Assembly (NCBI RefSeq): GCF_017873675.1
Contig: NZ_JAGGKK010000009.1
Location: 87,056-151,055 of the forward strand
Direction of reading: 5' to 3'
Source of the DNA: Virgibacillus litoralis
GTDB lineage: Bacteria > Bacillota > Bacilli > Bacillales > Amphibacillaceae
Length of the DNA: 64,000 nt
This document shows, one piece after another, positions 1 through 7,680 of this stretch. Position 1 is the stretch's first letter; every line of letters begins with the position of its first letter. Made by a program: the position numbers and the translations under genes. The notes below the pieces were generated by a model. That model ran no database searches, was not told the DNA's origin, and saw nothing but the letters and a program-made list of their open reading frames with translations.

Positions 1-278
1 ACTATGCCTTCCTCTAATAAAAGGGTTAAAAAGGATAGGACCTGCTCTTCACATTCACTATGTTCGACATCATACTGCTCGGTTAAAGAAGCAATCAGAT
101 TCTGGACGGTGATTGGCTCCTTTAGTAGCTCCCATATCTCGCCGCCCATTTCGCCCAAATTATAATACTTGCCATTATGAATGCTCAGCATCACTTTTTC
201 CCCATCCATATCGCTGACAATGTTCCCTTCTTTTTGGCTAACCAGATGTTGGACAGAAAGACTTTGGTTTTTAATCAT
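1..278 (-). CDS. PqqD-like lasso peptide leader-binding protein (B1), 3' end cut by window
   Basis: The partial reading frame (92 codons in the window) starts at ATG 278 and runs off the left edge. Its start overlaps the stop of the kinase gene by 4 bases (ATGA). The translation has the PqqD-type pattern: a short beta hairpin region reading about 'DGEKVMLSIHNGKYYNL', then 'GGEIWELL' and a helical tail rich in acidic residues. In lasso clusters of Firmicutes this split RRE protein (B1) binds the precursor leader and presents it to the separate B2 protease. The B2 protease and the ABC exporter are not in the window and would be expected further left. The family call is from pattern memory plus context; confidence is high because of the neighbouring precursors and cyclases. 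Confidence 0.85.
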   Translation of the reverse strand, partial: MIKNQSLSVQHLVSQKEGNIVSDMDGEKVMLSIHNGKYYNLGEMGGEIWELLKEPITVQNLIASLTEQYDVEHSECEEQVLSFLTLLLEEGI

Positions 279-1213
279 ACAATTTCCTCCTTCCTGTTAA
301 CTCTAGTTAAAATGAAATCAGCTAGTTTATCGGCTGTAAACTGATTTATTGGCCTAATTAACCGATGAAAATCTATTTTATTGACCATGTTTGCAGAAGC
401 ACTAAAGTGCCAATCCATTATCCCTGAACGTGAAATAATAAAGTTTCGATATGTATGGTGGAATAATGTATGGAACCGTTCCAGTTTCTGAATTGGATTA
501 ACTTCAATCTCATTAACATTTGATCTGATTAGTTCAAAAATACCGACTAAAGGAACTGGTTTGTCAGCAAATTGTTCAAGAACTGGAACTGCGAATTTAG
601 TCTCTCTATCTATTATTGGCCGAAGATGTTCTGAATCAATCCCAAACTGATCCAGACTCTCCTGCCACAATTTCTGCTGCGGATATGCCGGGGTAACAAT
701 CGGGACATTCTTTTCAGAAAAAGTCACTGGAATTACGTCATCACTTAAAAGCTGATAACCCCGCTTTAATAATGCTGAAGCAAGTGTTGATTTTCCAGCA
801 CCAGAATCACCAACAATTGCATATGCCTTTCCATCAATCACTAGTGCGCTGCCGTGTAATGGGAGAACCATTCTTTGCATGAGTAATGCCCCCATACAGG
901 TGCCGAGAATATAAAGACGTACTTGATCTTCCTCTGAACCCTCGATGGGGGAAACGAAAATCTCCCGTCCATTTTTAACTAAATAAACAGCGGTATCCGG
1001 CACATGAAACATAGTGAAGTCTTTCTCCACCACAAAATATCTACCAGCCTCGGAAAGTTCAGACCACAACCCTGCTAAATCAGCTTTATGAACCTTCACA
1101 CTAGCTAAATGTTCTTCCATGTCTATTTGCGGCAATTCCGGTAAAAAAAATTCACTGAAAATGCTTAGACCAAAAGCTTTGTATGTGAATTTTTTTAACG
1201 TGTTAATCATCAT
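275..1213 (-). CDS. HPr kinase-like lasso peptide C-terminal Ser kinase
   Basis: The 312-aa protein has a Walker A motif GDSGAGKS at about residues 135-142, an LHGSAL segment just before it, and the LLSDDV acidic motif at 155-160, all as in HprK-type P-loop kinases. It lacks a full-length HprK N-terminal domain. In the paeninodin family of lasso clusters a kinase of this type phosphorylates the side chain of the C-terminal serine of the precursor. Both precursors here end in Ser, which fits. Two adjacent ATG codons (1213 and 1210) follow a GGGGGA ribosome site; either may be used. The gene lies 73 bp after precursor 1 and overlaps the B1 gene. A role in carbon catabolite control is unlikely given length and context. 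Confidence 0.88.
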   Translation of the reverse strand: MMINTLKKFTYKAFGLSIFSEFFLPELPQIDMEEHLASVKVHKADLAGLWSELSEAGRYFVVEKDFTMFHVPDTAVYLVKNGREIFVSPIEGSEEDQVRLYILGTCMGALLMQRMVLPLHGSALVIDGKAYAIVGDSGAGKSTLASALLKRGYQLLSDDVIPVTFSEKNVPIVTPAYPQQKLWQESLDQFGIDSEHLRPIIDRETKFAVPVLEQFADKPVPLVGIFELIRSNVNEIEVNPIQKLERFHTLFHHTYRNFIISRSGIMDWHFSASANMVNKIDFHRLIRPINQFTADKLADFILTRVNRKEEIV

Positions 1214-1236
1214 GTGAGTTCCCCCATTTTTATGGT

Positions 1237-1266
1237 GGCCCTTATACTTATTAAAGTATAAGGGCC
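1237..1266 (-). other. Perfect 13-bp stem-loop between precursor 1 and the kinase gene
   Basis: The arms 1237-1249 (GGCCCTTATACTT) and 1254-1266 are exact inverted repeats around a 4-base loop. On the transcribed strand no T-run follows, so this is not a canonical terminator. Its place directly after the precursor gene suggests an mRNA-stabilising or processing hairpin that keeps precursor mRNA more abundant than the downstream enzyme genes. That role is inferred. Confidence 0.6.
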
Positions 1267-1286
1267 GACTTTCTTAAGTAGTGCGG

Positions 1287-1445
1287 TTAGCTACCCAAGC
1301 AACTTGAGTTGGACATGCCTTCGTGCGTTTCGCCTCTTGGATGCTCTCCCACATCAAAACAATCGGCATTTTCGTTTCCTGGTCCATTCAGGGTCATGCT
1401 AACGTCGAGCACTTCAAGCACTGGTTGTTTCCATACTTTCTTCAC
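1287..1445 (-). CDS. Lasso peptide precursor 1 (52 aa, GTG start)
   Basis: This small gene begins with GTG at 1445, overlapping the cyclase stop codon, behind a strong GGAGGTGAT ribosome site. The leader has the W-K-Q-P motif (YxxP/WxxP type), then LEVLDV and a threonine at the penultimate leader position (T18). This is the same layout as paeninodin-type precursors (LEVLDV..T). Cleavage after L19 would leave a 33-residue core that starts N-G-P-G and has Asp at core position 9, so a 9-residue macrolactam ring Asn1-Asp9 is predicted. The core contains two cysteines (core 10 and 30) and ends in Ser33, the expected kinase target. The core is long for a lasso peptide. The exact core boundary is inferred from the Thr(-2) rule. 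Confidence 0.88.
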   Translation of the reverse strand: MKKVWKQPVLEVLDVSMTLNGPGNENADCFDVGEHPRGETHEGMSNSSCLGS

Positions 1446-3400
1446 GTCATCACCTCCTTCTTACCAAAACGTTTAATAAAGCGGGAAAAGATCAAACTCC
1501 GTGTCAACAATTTGAAATCTGCACCAAACAATAATTCGTGTTTTGGCTCATTACCTATTTTTGATAATGCTTCCTTAATCATCTTCCCGTTAATAAACTC
1601 GTTAACTTCACTGTCTTTAGAAAGCGCATGTAATTCATTAATTAAACTATTCCAATCGGATTTCATTCGGTGTACGATATCTGCTCCTTGTATGCCACGT
1701 TTTCTCTGATTCAGCCTTACCTCATCTGGCAGGAAATCCTTCATAGACCTCCGAATGATCGATCTGTCCATACCACCTGTTACATACTGCTCATTTGGTA
1801 GCGCCAAGCAAAACCGAATGACGTTTAGATCATTGGTTGGGTCACGATTCCATATTCCATATCGTAAAGACAACTTTGTTTCAGCCACCCCACTTTTATT
1901 CCAAGTAAATAGCTGCTTATAATACTTATTTCTGTATTTCGTTAGATTAGTAGGGTTGCTGTTCAAACTGAATCCATTAGCTTCAAGCTTTTCAAAAACA
2001 TTCGTCTTTTCTGCGAATGATGGATTTATAAATACAGGGAAATTATCATTATGTTGTTTCTTCTTTGTCACTAATGACCGCATTGCTCTTTTAGCTACAA
2101 ATGGAATTACAACTGACTTTCCAGTATTATAATTAGTACAGTATGCATCTAATTCGTTATAAAGGCTGACCCACCTTAACTTCTTAAACATATCTGTATA
2201 AAAATCGTACGTTAATTTCATGGACCCCCATGAAATTGAGTGATTACCTCTTGCCCCGTTTAGCATCACTTTTATCCCATCTTTCTGGGCATGTTCATTT
2301 ATTCCTTTTAACCAAAAAGCATTTTCAAAAAACTTATAAGGCATTTCCATAATTTCGAGAAAATTATCGACTTCTGATAATGGGCTTATACCATCGAAAC
2401 TTAAATAGTTATCCGATATATTACCTATATGATTTACAGTTTCCTTTATATAAGGACTTTCATTAGCTACATAGTAATTGGGAGTCCAATCTTCAAAAGA
2501 ATCTTCGGGAATATAACTAAAAGTATGTAATCGCTTGTTTTCTTTTTTAAGCTCCGGTGCTGCAAAACTGACCACTGAGCCAGAATCTAATCCGCCACTT
2601 AAATGTGAACCAACCTCTCCATGTGTACGAACCCTTGCCTTTACAGCCTTTTGAAAAACATCCCGAAATGCTTCCTCATATTCTTCGTTGGACGTAAGCT
2701 TAAGTGTTTCATTCACTTCAATCGTGAAATATCTTGAAAATGAAACCTTACCATTCTTAACCGTTATGCTATGTGAAGGTGGAATTTGTTGGATAGATTT
2801 ATAAACTGTCGAAAACATATCAACCGCTTCAACCATCGTTGGGATTGCTATAAATTCAGCAAGCCACTCTTCATTCAGTTCTTTGTCAACATACGGTAAA
2901 GTAAATAATGGCTCCATCGTCGTAGAAAACGCAAACTTGTTTTCGTTACGGTAGAAGTAAAGGGTCCTTGCACCTGAAAAATCTCTGGCCCCAAATAACT
3001 TATTCTCTTTTTCATCCCATATCATGAATGCAAAATCACCGAGCAACTTCTTCGGCATTTCTTCTCCCCATTTGTAATACGCCAATAGAATTAATTGGCT
3101 ATCAGGCATTAACTTTCTTTGTTCTTGATCAACCTGTAGCATATTAAACAATTCATCCCGATTATCGATAATCGGATCAGCTGTAATTGCTAGCTGTCTT
3201 TCATAATCGTAATATGGCAGGAGCTCACCTATTGACTCTGGTGTTATCCACTGGGCATGGCACCCTAGGAAAATATTATCGTTTTTCCATGTATTAATAT
3301 CGTCGGAGGGGTATTGTAAGAAGGATTTCATTAAGTTATTCGTATGGTCAAATGGTATAGGATCTCTATTAGCATGGAAAATTCCGGTTATTGCACTCAT
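1442..3400 (-). CDS. Lasso peptide cyclase 1 (asparagine synthetase-like, C protein)
   Basis: The 652-aa protein has an N-terminal class II amidotransferase-like domain (about 1-200) and a C-terminal ATP-pyrophosphatase domain with SGGLDSG at 268-274, where it should adenylate the ring acidic residue of the precursor. Residue 2 is Ser, not the Cys that acts as nucleophile in real asparagine synthetases, so it cannot use glutamine. That argues for peptide macrolactam formation rather than asparagine synthesis. ATG 3400 follows CAAAGGAGGACCAA. The stop overlaps the start of precursor 1, giving a tight cyclase-precursor unit. It is clearly paralogous to the cyclase at 3748-5676, probably by tandem duplication of the two-gene unit. 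Confidence 0.9.
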   Translation of the reverse strand: MSAITGIFHANRDPIPFDHTNNLMKSFLQYPSDDINTWKNDNIFLGCHAQWITPESIGELLPYYDYERQLAITADPIIDNRDELFNMLQVDQEQRKLMPDSQLILLAYYKWGEEMPKKLLGDFAFMIWDEKENKLFGARDFSGARTLYFYRNENKFAFSTTMEPLFTLPYVDKELNEEWLAEFIAIPTMVEAVDMFSTVYKSIQQIPPSHSITVKNGKVSFSRYFTIEVNETLKLTSNEEYEEAFRDVFQKAVKARVRTHGEVGSHLSGGLDSGSVVSFAAPELKKENKRLHTFSYIPEDSFEDWTPNYYVANESPYIKETVNHIGNISDNYLSFDGISPLSEVDNFLEIMEMPYKFFENAFWLKGINEHAQKDGIKVMLNGARGNHSISWGSMKLTYDFYTDMFKKLRWVSLYNELDAYCTNYNTGKSVVIPFVAKRAMRSLVTKKKQHNDNFPVFINPSFAEKTNVFEKLEANGFSLNSNPTNLTKYRNKYYKQLFTWNKSGVAETKLSLRYGIWNRDPTNDLNVIRFCLALPNEQYVTGGMDRSIIRRSMKDFLPDEVRLNQRKRGIQGADIVHRMKSDWNSLINELHALSKDSEVNEFINGKMIKEALSKIGNEPKHELLFGADFKLLTRSLIFSRFIKRFGKKEVMT

Positions 3401-3413
3401 TTGGTCCTCCTTT

Positions 3414-3429
3414 GTTCTTTAAATAGAAC
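3414..3429. promoter_or_regulatory. SinR-type box in front of cyclase 1
   Basis: GTTCTTTAAATAGAAC is a near-palindrome containing the GTTCTYT half-site known for Bacillus SinR. It ends a few bases upstream of the ribosome site of cyclase 1, so a bound repressor would block transcription elongation or initiation here. The assignment is by motif only. Confidence 0.6.
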
Positions 3430-3478
3430 GAATGAGTCAAAAAAATTCCTCAGGACTTAGAAATGACTCTCTTTATGT

Positions 3479-3494
3479 ATTCTTTATTAAGAAC
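3479..3494. promoter_or_regulatory. SinR-type box, distal, in front of cyclase 1
   Basis: ATTCTTTATTAAGAAC differs from a perfect dyad of GTTCTTA/TAAGAAC at one end base. It lies about 80 bp upstream of the cyclase 1 start and 50 bp from the proximal box, in the gap after the terminator of the upstream module. Confidence 0.6.
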
Positions 3495-3536
3495 ATTAAT
3501 TAATTTATACCACCTTTTTCACCTCATGTCAATGGT

Positions 3537-3585
3537 AAAAAAAGTTGTAAGCACTTATAACCTTTTTAACAATATAAGTGCTTAT
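3537..3585 (-). terminator. Rho-independent terminator after precursor 2
   Basis: On the minus strand a 12-bp stem (3548-3559 with 3573-3584; TAAGCACTTATA type) with a 13-base loop is followed by a T-run from the seven A residues at 3537-3543. It lies just downstream of the precursor 2 stop, so the two lasso modules are separate transcription units, or are linked by partial readthrough. Confidence 0.8.
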
Positions 3586-3601
3586 CAACATTCAATCTTT
3601 G

Positions 3602-3733
3602 CTAACTAAGAGTTATGTCTTCAAATGGAGTACCCGCGTCAAAAGCAGCATCAGTATATTCCCCATCTACCCCAAGCATAGTCTGATTCACATCCAATAC
3701 CTCGAGTACAGGTCTTTGCCAATCCTTTTTCAA
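3602..3733 (-). CDS. Lasso peptide precursor 2 (43 aa, TTG start)
   Basis: The gene starts with TTG at 3733 after GGGGGTGGTGAT and lies 14 bases after the stop of cyclase 2. The leader shares W-Q-R-P, LEVLDV and a Thr at the penultimate position (T18) with precursor 1. Cleavage after M19 would give a 24-residue core beginning L-G-V-D-G-E, with Asp at core position 9 for a predicted Leu1-Asp9 macrolactam, and a final Ser24 for phosphorylation. Unlike precursor 1 it has no cysteine. Leucine as ring residue 1 is less common than Gly, Ala or Ser, so the boundary deserves a mass-spectrometry check. The C-terminal tail is acidic and aromatic (P-F-E-D-I-T-L-S). Confidence 0.87.
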   Translation of the reverse strand: MKKDWQRPVLEVLDVNQTMLGVDGEYTDAAFDAGTPFEDITLS

Positions 3734-3747
3734 ATCACCACCCCCTT

Positions 3748-5676
3748 TCAGGTGAATTTATTTATAAACCTAGATACAATTAAACATCTCATTAGAGTTT
3801 TATAACTTGGATCAGTCGCATTTTCGGTTTTCATTTCACCTTCAATACTTGAAAGTGCACTCTTAATGACGCTCCCGTCAATATATTTTAAAATTCTACC
3901 ATCACTGCTAATCTGTTTTATCTCTTCAATAGCGACGCTTGAATTTGGAACCATTCTATGAACCCAATCTGCTCCTTGAATACCACGATACCGCTGGTTT
4001 AGTCTCACTTTATCAGGGATTAGATTCTTTGTAGAATTTCGTATAAGAGCGCGATCAAGCCCATTCTGAACATATTGACTCTCAGGAAGGGATAAACAAA
4101 ACCTGATAACACGTATATCATTAGTCGGGTCACGTTTCCACAGCGAATAACGTAGCGACAGTTTGGTGGACAATGTATTCGTTGCGTTCCAATAGAATTC
4201 ATTTTCAAAATGTCTTTTTCGTTGAACGTATATATTTGATGCGCTGCCTCTACCTATACCTTTCTCTTCAAGGCCTCTAAAAACATCTGTTTCCTCTGCA
4301 AATTCCGGACTGATTAATAGAGGAAGTTTATAAGAAGTTTTTGAAAAAAATTGATTGATAAATGGAAATCCGATTTTTGCGATTCGTGGTAATCTTCTAA
4401 GCCTCGCACCACCAACATTATCACTATAGTGGTTTAGTTCCTGAAACAGGGTAACCCACTTTACTTTTTTTAATAGCAAAGCGTAATAATCTAATGGGGA
4501 TCCCCATGAAACAGAAAAATTCCCTCTATCACCATTAAGTAATACACCTATTCCCTCTTCATGAGCTTTTTCCGCCATCCCCTTTAACCAAAAAGAGTTT
4601 TCAAAAAACTTATATGGCATTTCCATCATATTTAAAAAGCTGTCAATCTCTGAATACGAATCTCTACCGGGTAAATTTATGTAGTGGTCTTTTATTCCAC
4701 CTACATGTTCAACCGTTGAACGAATAAACGGTCTCTCATCAGGCAGTAATTGTTTAGGAGTAAAATCCATAAAATCATCTGGAGGGAAATAACTAAAACT
4801 GTTTAGACTTTGACCTCGCTCTTGCAATGTTTTTGAAGCAAAGCCAGCAACTGCCCCCGAATCTAAACCACCGCTCAGCTGTACACCCACTTTTCGATTT
4901 GTACGTAAACGAGAAGTAACTGCTTCTTGAAATATTTCTTGAAAAGCCTCAACATATTCTTCAGTTGAACTCAATTTTAATTGCTTATTAGGAAACAACT
5001 TACAATATCTTCTAAGCTTAACTTTATCCTTATAAACAGAAATTGTATGAGATGGCGGTATCTGCATAATACTCTTATAAGGAGTTATCGAGGCATCTGC
5101 AGTATCAAACATTCCAGATATAGCTAAATATTCAGCAAGCCATTGTTCATTCAATTTCTTTTCTATGTATGGTAAAGATAATATGGAATCTATTGTTGTA
5201 CAAAAAACAAATCGCTGCTGAGAAATGCTATAGTAAAGCGTTCTCGTTCCTGAAAAGTCTCTAGCGCCAAATAGTTTTTGCTCTTTCTCATCCCAAATCA
5301 TAAAAGCAAAATCACCAATTAAATGCTTAGGAGTATCCTCTCCCCATTTATAGTAGGCAAGTAAAATTAACTTGCTATCTGGCATGATTTTTCCTTCTTC
5401 TTTATCGATTTGCAATTTCTGAAACAATTCTTGTCGATTGTCAATAATAGCATCTGCTGTTATTGATAATTGCCGCTCATAGTCATAGTAAGGTAGCTGC
5501 TCCCCAACTGATTCAGGTGTTATCCACTGGGCGTGACAGCCTAAAAAGATATTCTCTTTTTGCCATATTTGAACATCATTCGCAGGAAATTTTTGCAATG
5601 ACTTCATCATGCTAAGACTATGCTCTCGTGACACAGGTTCTTCGTTTATATTATAGATTCCAGCGATTGCACTCAT
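3748..5676 (-). CDS. Lasso peptide cyclase 2 (asparagine synthetase-like, C protein)
   Basis: This 642-aa protein has the same two-domain architecture as cyclase 1: a Ser2 glutaminase-like N-terminus (MSAIAGIYN) and an SGGLDSG nucleotide-binding motif near residue 267. The C-terminal blocks 'RDPTND', 'VIRFCL' and 'RLNQRYRGIQGADWVHRM' are shared with cyclase 1. The start is placed at ATG 5676 rather than the upstream in-frame ATG 5691, because the GGAGGA ribosome site lies between them. The two cyclases are similar but clearly diverged, each paired with its own precursor. This suggests that each is matched to one peptide while the kinase and B1 are shared. Confidence 0.9.
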   Translation of the reverse strand: MSAIAGIYNINEEPVSREHSLSMMKSLQKFPANDVQIWQKENIFLGCHAQWITPESVGEQLPYYDYERQLSITADAIIDNRQELFQKLQIDKEEGKIMPDSKLILLAYYKWGEDTPKHLIGDFAFMIWDEKEQKLFGARDFSGTRTLYYSISQQRFVFCTTIDSILSLPYIEKKLNEQWLAEYLAISGMFDTADASITPYKSIMQIPPSHTISVYKDKVKLRRYCKLFPNKQLKLSSTEEYVEAFQEIFQEAVTSRLRTNRKVGVQLSGGLDSGAVAGFASKTLQERGQSLNSFSYFPPDDFMDFTPKQLLPDERPFIRSTVEHVGGIKDHYINLPGRDSYSEIDSFLNMMEMPYKFFENSFWLKGMAEKAHEEGIGVLLNGDRGNFSVSWGSPLDYYALLLKKVKWVTLFQELNHYSDNVGGARLRRLPRIAKIGFPFINQFFSKTSYKLPLLISPEFAEETDVFRGLEEKGIGRGSASNIYVQRKRHFENEFYWNATNTLSTKLSLRYSLWKRDPTNDIRVIRFCLSLPESQYVQNGLDRALIRNSTKNLIPDKVRLNQRYRGIQGADWVHRMVPNSSVAIEEIKQISSDGRILKYIDGSVIKSALSSIEGEMKTENATDPSYKTLMRCLIVSRFINKFT

Positions 5677-5695
5677 AACGTCCTCCAGCACATTT

Positions 5696-5735
5696 GTTCT
5701 TAATCGAGTACATACAAGTCATTTTTAATCCTCAA
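5696..5735 (-). promoter_or_regulatory. Possible promoter of cyclase 2 with half SinR box
   Basis: On the minus strand TTGAGG (5730-5735) and TGTACT (5707-5712) are separated by 17 bp. A half SinR box (GTTCTTA at 5696-5702, degenerate partner to 5711) overlaps the -10 hexamer. Both hexamers are imperfect, so this is a moderate call. Confidence 0.4.
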
Positions 5736-5742
5736 ATGTCCA

Positions 5743-5790
5743 AAATAGTTATAGTATTGTTCCTTATAAAGAACATTACTATAACTATTT
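5743..5790. promoter_or_regulatory. 48-bp palindrome centred on a SinR box
   Basis: The outer arms 5743-5756 (AAATAGTTATAGTA) and 5777-5790 are exact 14-bp inverted repeats. The centre 5759-5774 is GTTCCTTATAAAGAAC, one mismatch from a perfect SinR dyad. The element may be an operator upstream of lasso module 2, a terminator for the preceding acyltransferase gene (its minus-strand side ends in TTTT), or both. Confidence 0.6.
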
Positions 5791-5820
5791 ATTAAATGCA
5801 ACAGCGAAAATTGGCTTTTT

Positions 5821-6900
5821 TTAAGAAACTTTACGCCTTCTATAGTTGTGATTAAGAGGGAGCTTCATAAATTGCTTATCAATAACCCTAGCAAGCGGAT
5901 TATTAATGCTATTGATTACAAATGAGGTAACAAGACAAAGGAGCACAAGCCAACTAAATATCAAAATAGGATAGTAGGGTGCAAAAATCGCCACTTTAAA
6001 AAATGATATATAAAAGAACATGTGTGTTAACCAAATATTTAATGAATGACGTCCAAAGAAGGCAAATCCTTTTTGTACAGATTCTTTCTTATCCATTAGG
6101 CAAAAAATACAAATAAACAAAATAGCCGTAAATGGAGCAACAAACATCGTCTCAAAAATTCCATGAAAAATAACCAGAATGATTACACCCAAAACACACA
6201 ACGTATTTTTAAATTTAATATCATTAAAGGTGTTGTTGAGCTTAGAATAAATTTGTTCCTTAGCAAAAATAATACCTATTATGAAGGCGAGTTGTGATGT
6301 ACCCAGTAAAACGGTAGCGTTATTAAGCATGGTCAATATCGTGCTATCAAATTCGATTACAAACTTTATTCTTTGTATATAAGTGATTAAGTAGATAAAT
6401 CCTGAAACCATAAGAACTATAATAGTGTTATTTCGCTTTACCAATTTAATTAATGGCGCTGCCATTATTACTAATAAGACATACGTCTGTAAGTACCACC
6501 ATGCCCCATTATATGAATTAGACAGCAAAGAAAAGTTAAGCAAAAATTGGCTAATCCCTCCAGGAAATGCTTCCATTTTGCCAATAAGAAATCCAATACC
6601 CATAAACAAAAATAGTATAATCCAGAAATTGATTAATAATTTCAATATCCGCTTTATGTTTTTGTTCAAAACATTCCCTTTCGCCAGGCTAATAGAAAGG
6701 CCATACCCACTGACAAATAAGTAAATTGGGACACAAGCATCTCCAAATAGACCAATATAATAAATAAGCGGTATATCGTTTATCATTGGGTAAGTTTCGT
6801 ATAGTCCATTAATATCTTTTCTTGCAAATAAATGAAGGGATAGCATAAACAAAATAGCTACCCCTTGAAGCATCTTCATATCTCTTTTTGAAAATTCCAC
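5821..6900 (-). CDS. Acyltransferase family 3 membrane protein
   Basis: This polytopic protein of about 359 aa, with about ten hydrophobic segments, matches the acyltransferase-3 (OafA/NodX) fold. It has an early 'MLSLHLFAR' helix carrying the conserved His, followed by 'VPIYLFVSGYGLS'. Such enzymes O-acylate sugars of surface polysaccharides, using cytoplasmic acyl donors and membrane-bound acceptors. The start is probably GTG 6900, because AAGGA lies 9 bases before it; an in-frame TTG at 6909 abuts the ribosome site. It is the last gene of the polysaccharide run before the lasso modules. Substrate unknown. Confidence 0.75.
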   Translation of the reverse strand: MEFSKRDMKMLQGVAILFMLSLHLFARKDINGLYETYPMINDIPLIYYIGLFGDACVPIYLFVSGYGLSISLAKGNVLNKNIKRILKLLINFWIILFLFMGIGFLIGKMEAFPGGISQFLLNFSLLSNSYNGAWWYLQTYVLLVIMAAPLIKLVKRNNTIIVLMVSGFIYLITYIQRIKFVIEFDSTILTMLNNATVLLGTSQLAFIIGIIFAKEQIYSKLNNTFNDIKFKNTLCVLGVIILVIFHGIFETMFVAPFTAILFICIFCLMDKKESVQKGFAFFGRHSLNIWLTHMFFYISFFKVAIFAPYYPILIFSWLVLLCLVTSFVINSINNPLARVIDKQFMKLPLNHNYRRRKVS

Positions 6901-6938
6901 GGCATTCAATCCTTCTGCATAATTTAATTATATATACC

Positions 6939-7655
6939 TTAAATTCTAGCTTTTGCTAAAATATTCTCCATCAGATTTTTATTCGGGTAATCTGATTCTC
7001 TAAACTGGCCAATTACATCATGTTCGTTATACTTAACTCTAACAATAGACACTTGATAGCTATCTTCTTCAACATTCACTACAACATATGAAGCCATGTT
7101 TAGTCCGTCAAACGGCAAGCCAACACTCCCAGTATTCACAATACATTTCCCGTTTATATACCTTATATAGGCTTTATGGATATGACCGTATATATAAAGA
7201 TTAGCAACTCGTTGCATTAATTTTTCCTCTACAGCTTTATCTTGGTCATGTGGTTGAACAACATCAAACAAACTTAACGGCGTCGCATGAAATGCATGAA
7301 TTTTTAAGTTATTATATTCTAGATTTAACTCTGTTGGAAGCTGACTAAGGTAATCGATGCTATCCGAATTGAGTTTCGAATAAGTCCAGTCTCTTTCCTT
7401 ATTCATTATTTCGAAAGCTTGTTCAGGTACCTCGCCGTTTTGAACACCACGAACTACCCATTCATCGGCATTTCCTTTGATGACTTCCGTATTCAATGAT
7501 CTTACTAACTCCAGTGAGCGCTTTGGCTCTGGACCTCTATAGCATAGATCGCCAAGGACATAAATCTTATCAATATTCTTTCCCTGTATGTCATTTAGAA
7601 CGGCATCCAAAGCAATCGCATTGCCATGGATATCTGAAATGAAAGCTAGTCTCAC
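6939..7655 (-). CDS. Calcineurin-like metallophosphoesterase (YfcE-type)
   Basis: The protein of about 238 aa carries the full metallophosphoesterase motif set: SDIHGN, GDLCYRGP, GNAD, HAFHATP and YGHIHKAY, ending with 'NTGSVGLPFDG'. These bind two metal ions and hydrolyse phosphoesters; the real substrate is not evident. GTG 7655 is preferred as the start because GAGGTGAT lies 8 bases upstream; an in-frame GTG at 7664 is part of that ribosome site. It sits between two acyltransferase genes in the polysaccharide locus. A role in removing phosphate from a sugar or lipid intermediate is possible, but a general phosphodiesterase role is equally possible. Confidence 0.75.
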   Translation of the reverse strand: MRLAFISDIHGNAIALDAVLNDIQGKNIDKIYVLGDLCYRGPEPKRSLELVRSLNTEVIKGNADEWVVRGVQNGEVPEQAFEIMNKERDWTYSKLNSDSIDYLSQLPTELNLEYNNLKIHAFHATPLSLFDVVQPHDQDKAVEEKLMQRVANLYIYGHIHKAYIRYINGKCIVNTGSVGLPFDGLNMASYVVVNVEEDSYQVSIVRVKYNEHDVIGQFRESDYPNKNLMENILAKARI

Positions 7656-7680
7656 TGTTATCACCTCTTCTATATTTTCA

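Noticed and set aside
275..1213. Genuine HPr kinase/phosphorylase of carbon regulation
   Set aside because: The N-terminal HprK domain is absent and the gene is embedded between lasso precursor and B1 genes.
1323..1709. Plus-strand open frame
   Set aside because: It lies opposite precursor 1 and cyclase 1, has no ribosome site and no protein-like pattern.
1442..5676. Asparagine synthetase genes for asparagine biosynthesis
   Set aside because: Both proteins have Ser instead of Cys at position 2 and each is followed at once by a lasso-type precursor, so they are peptide cyclases.
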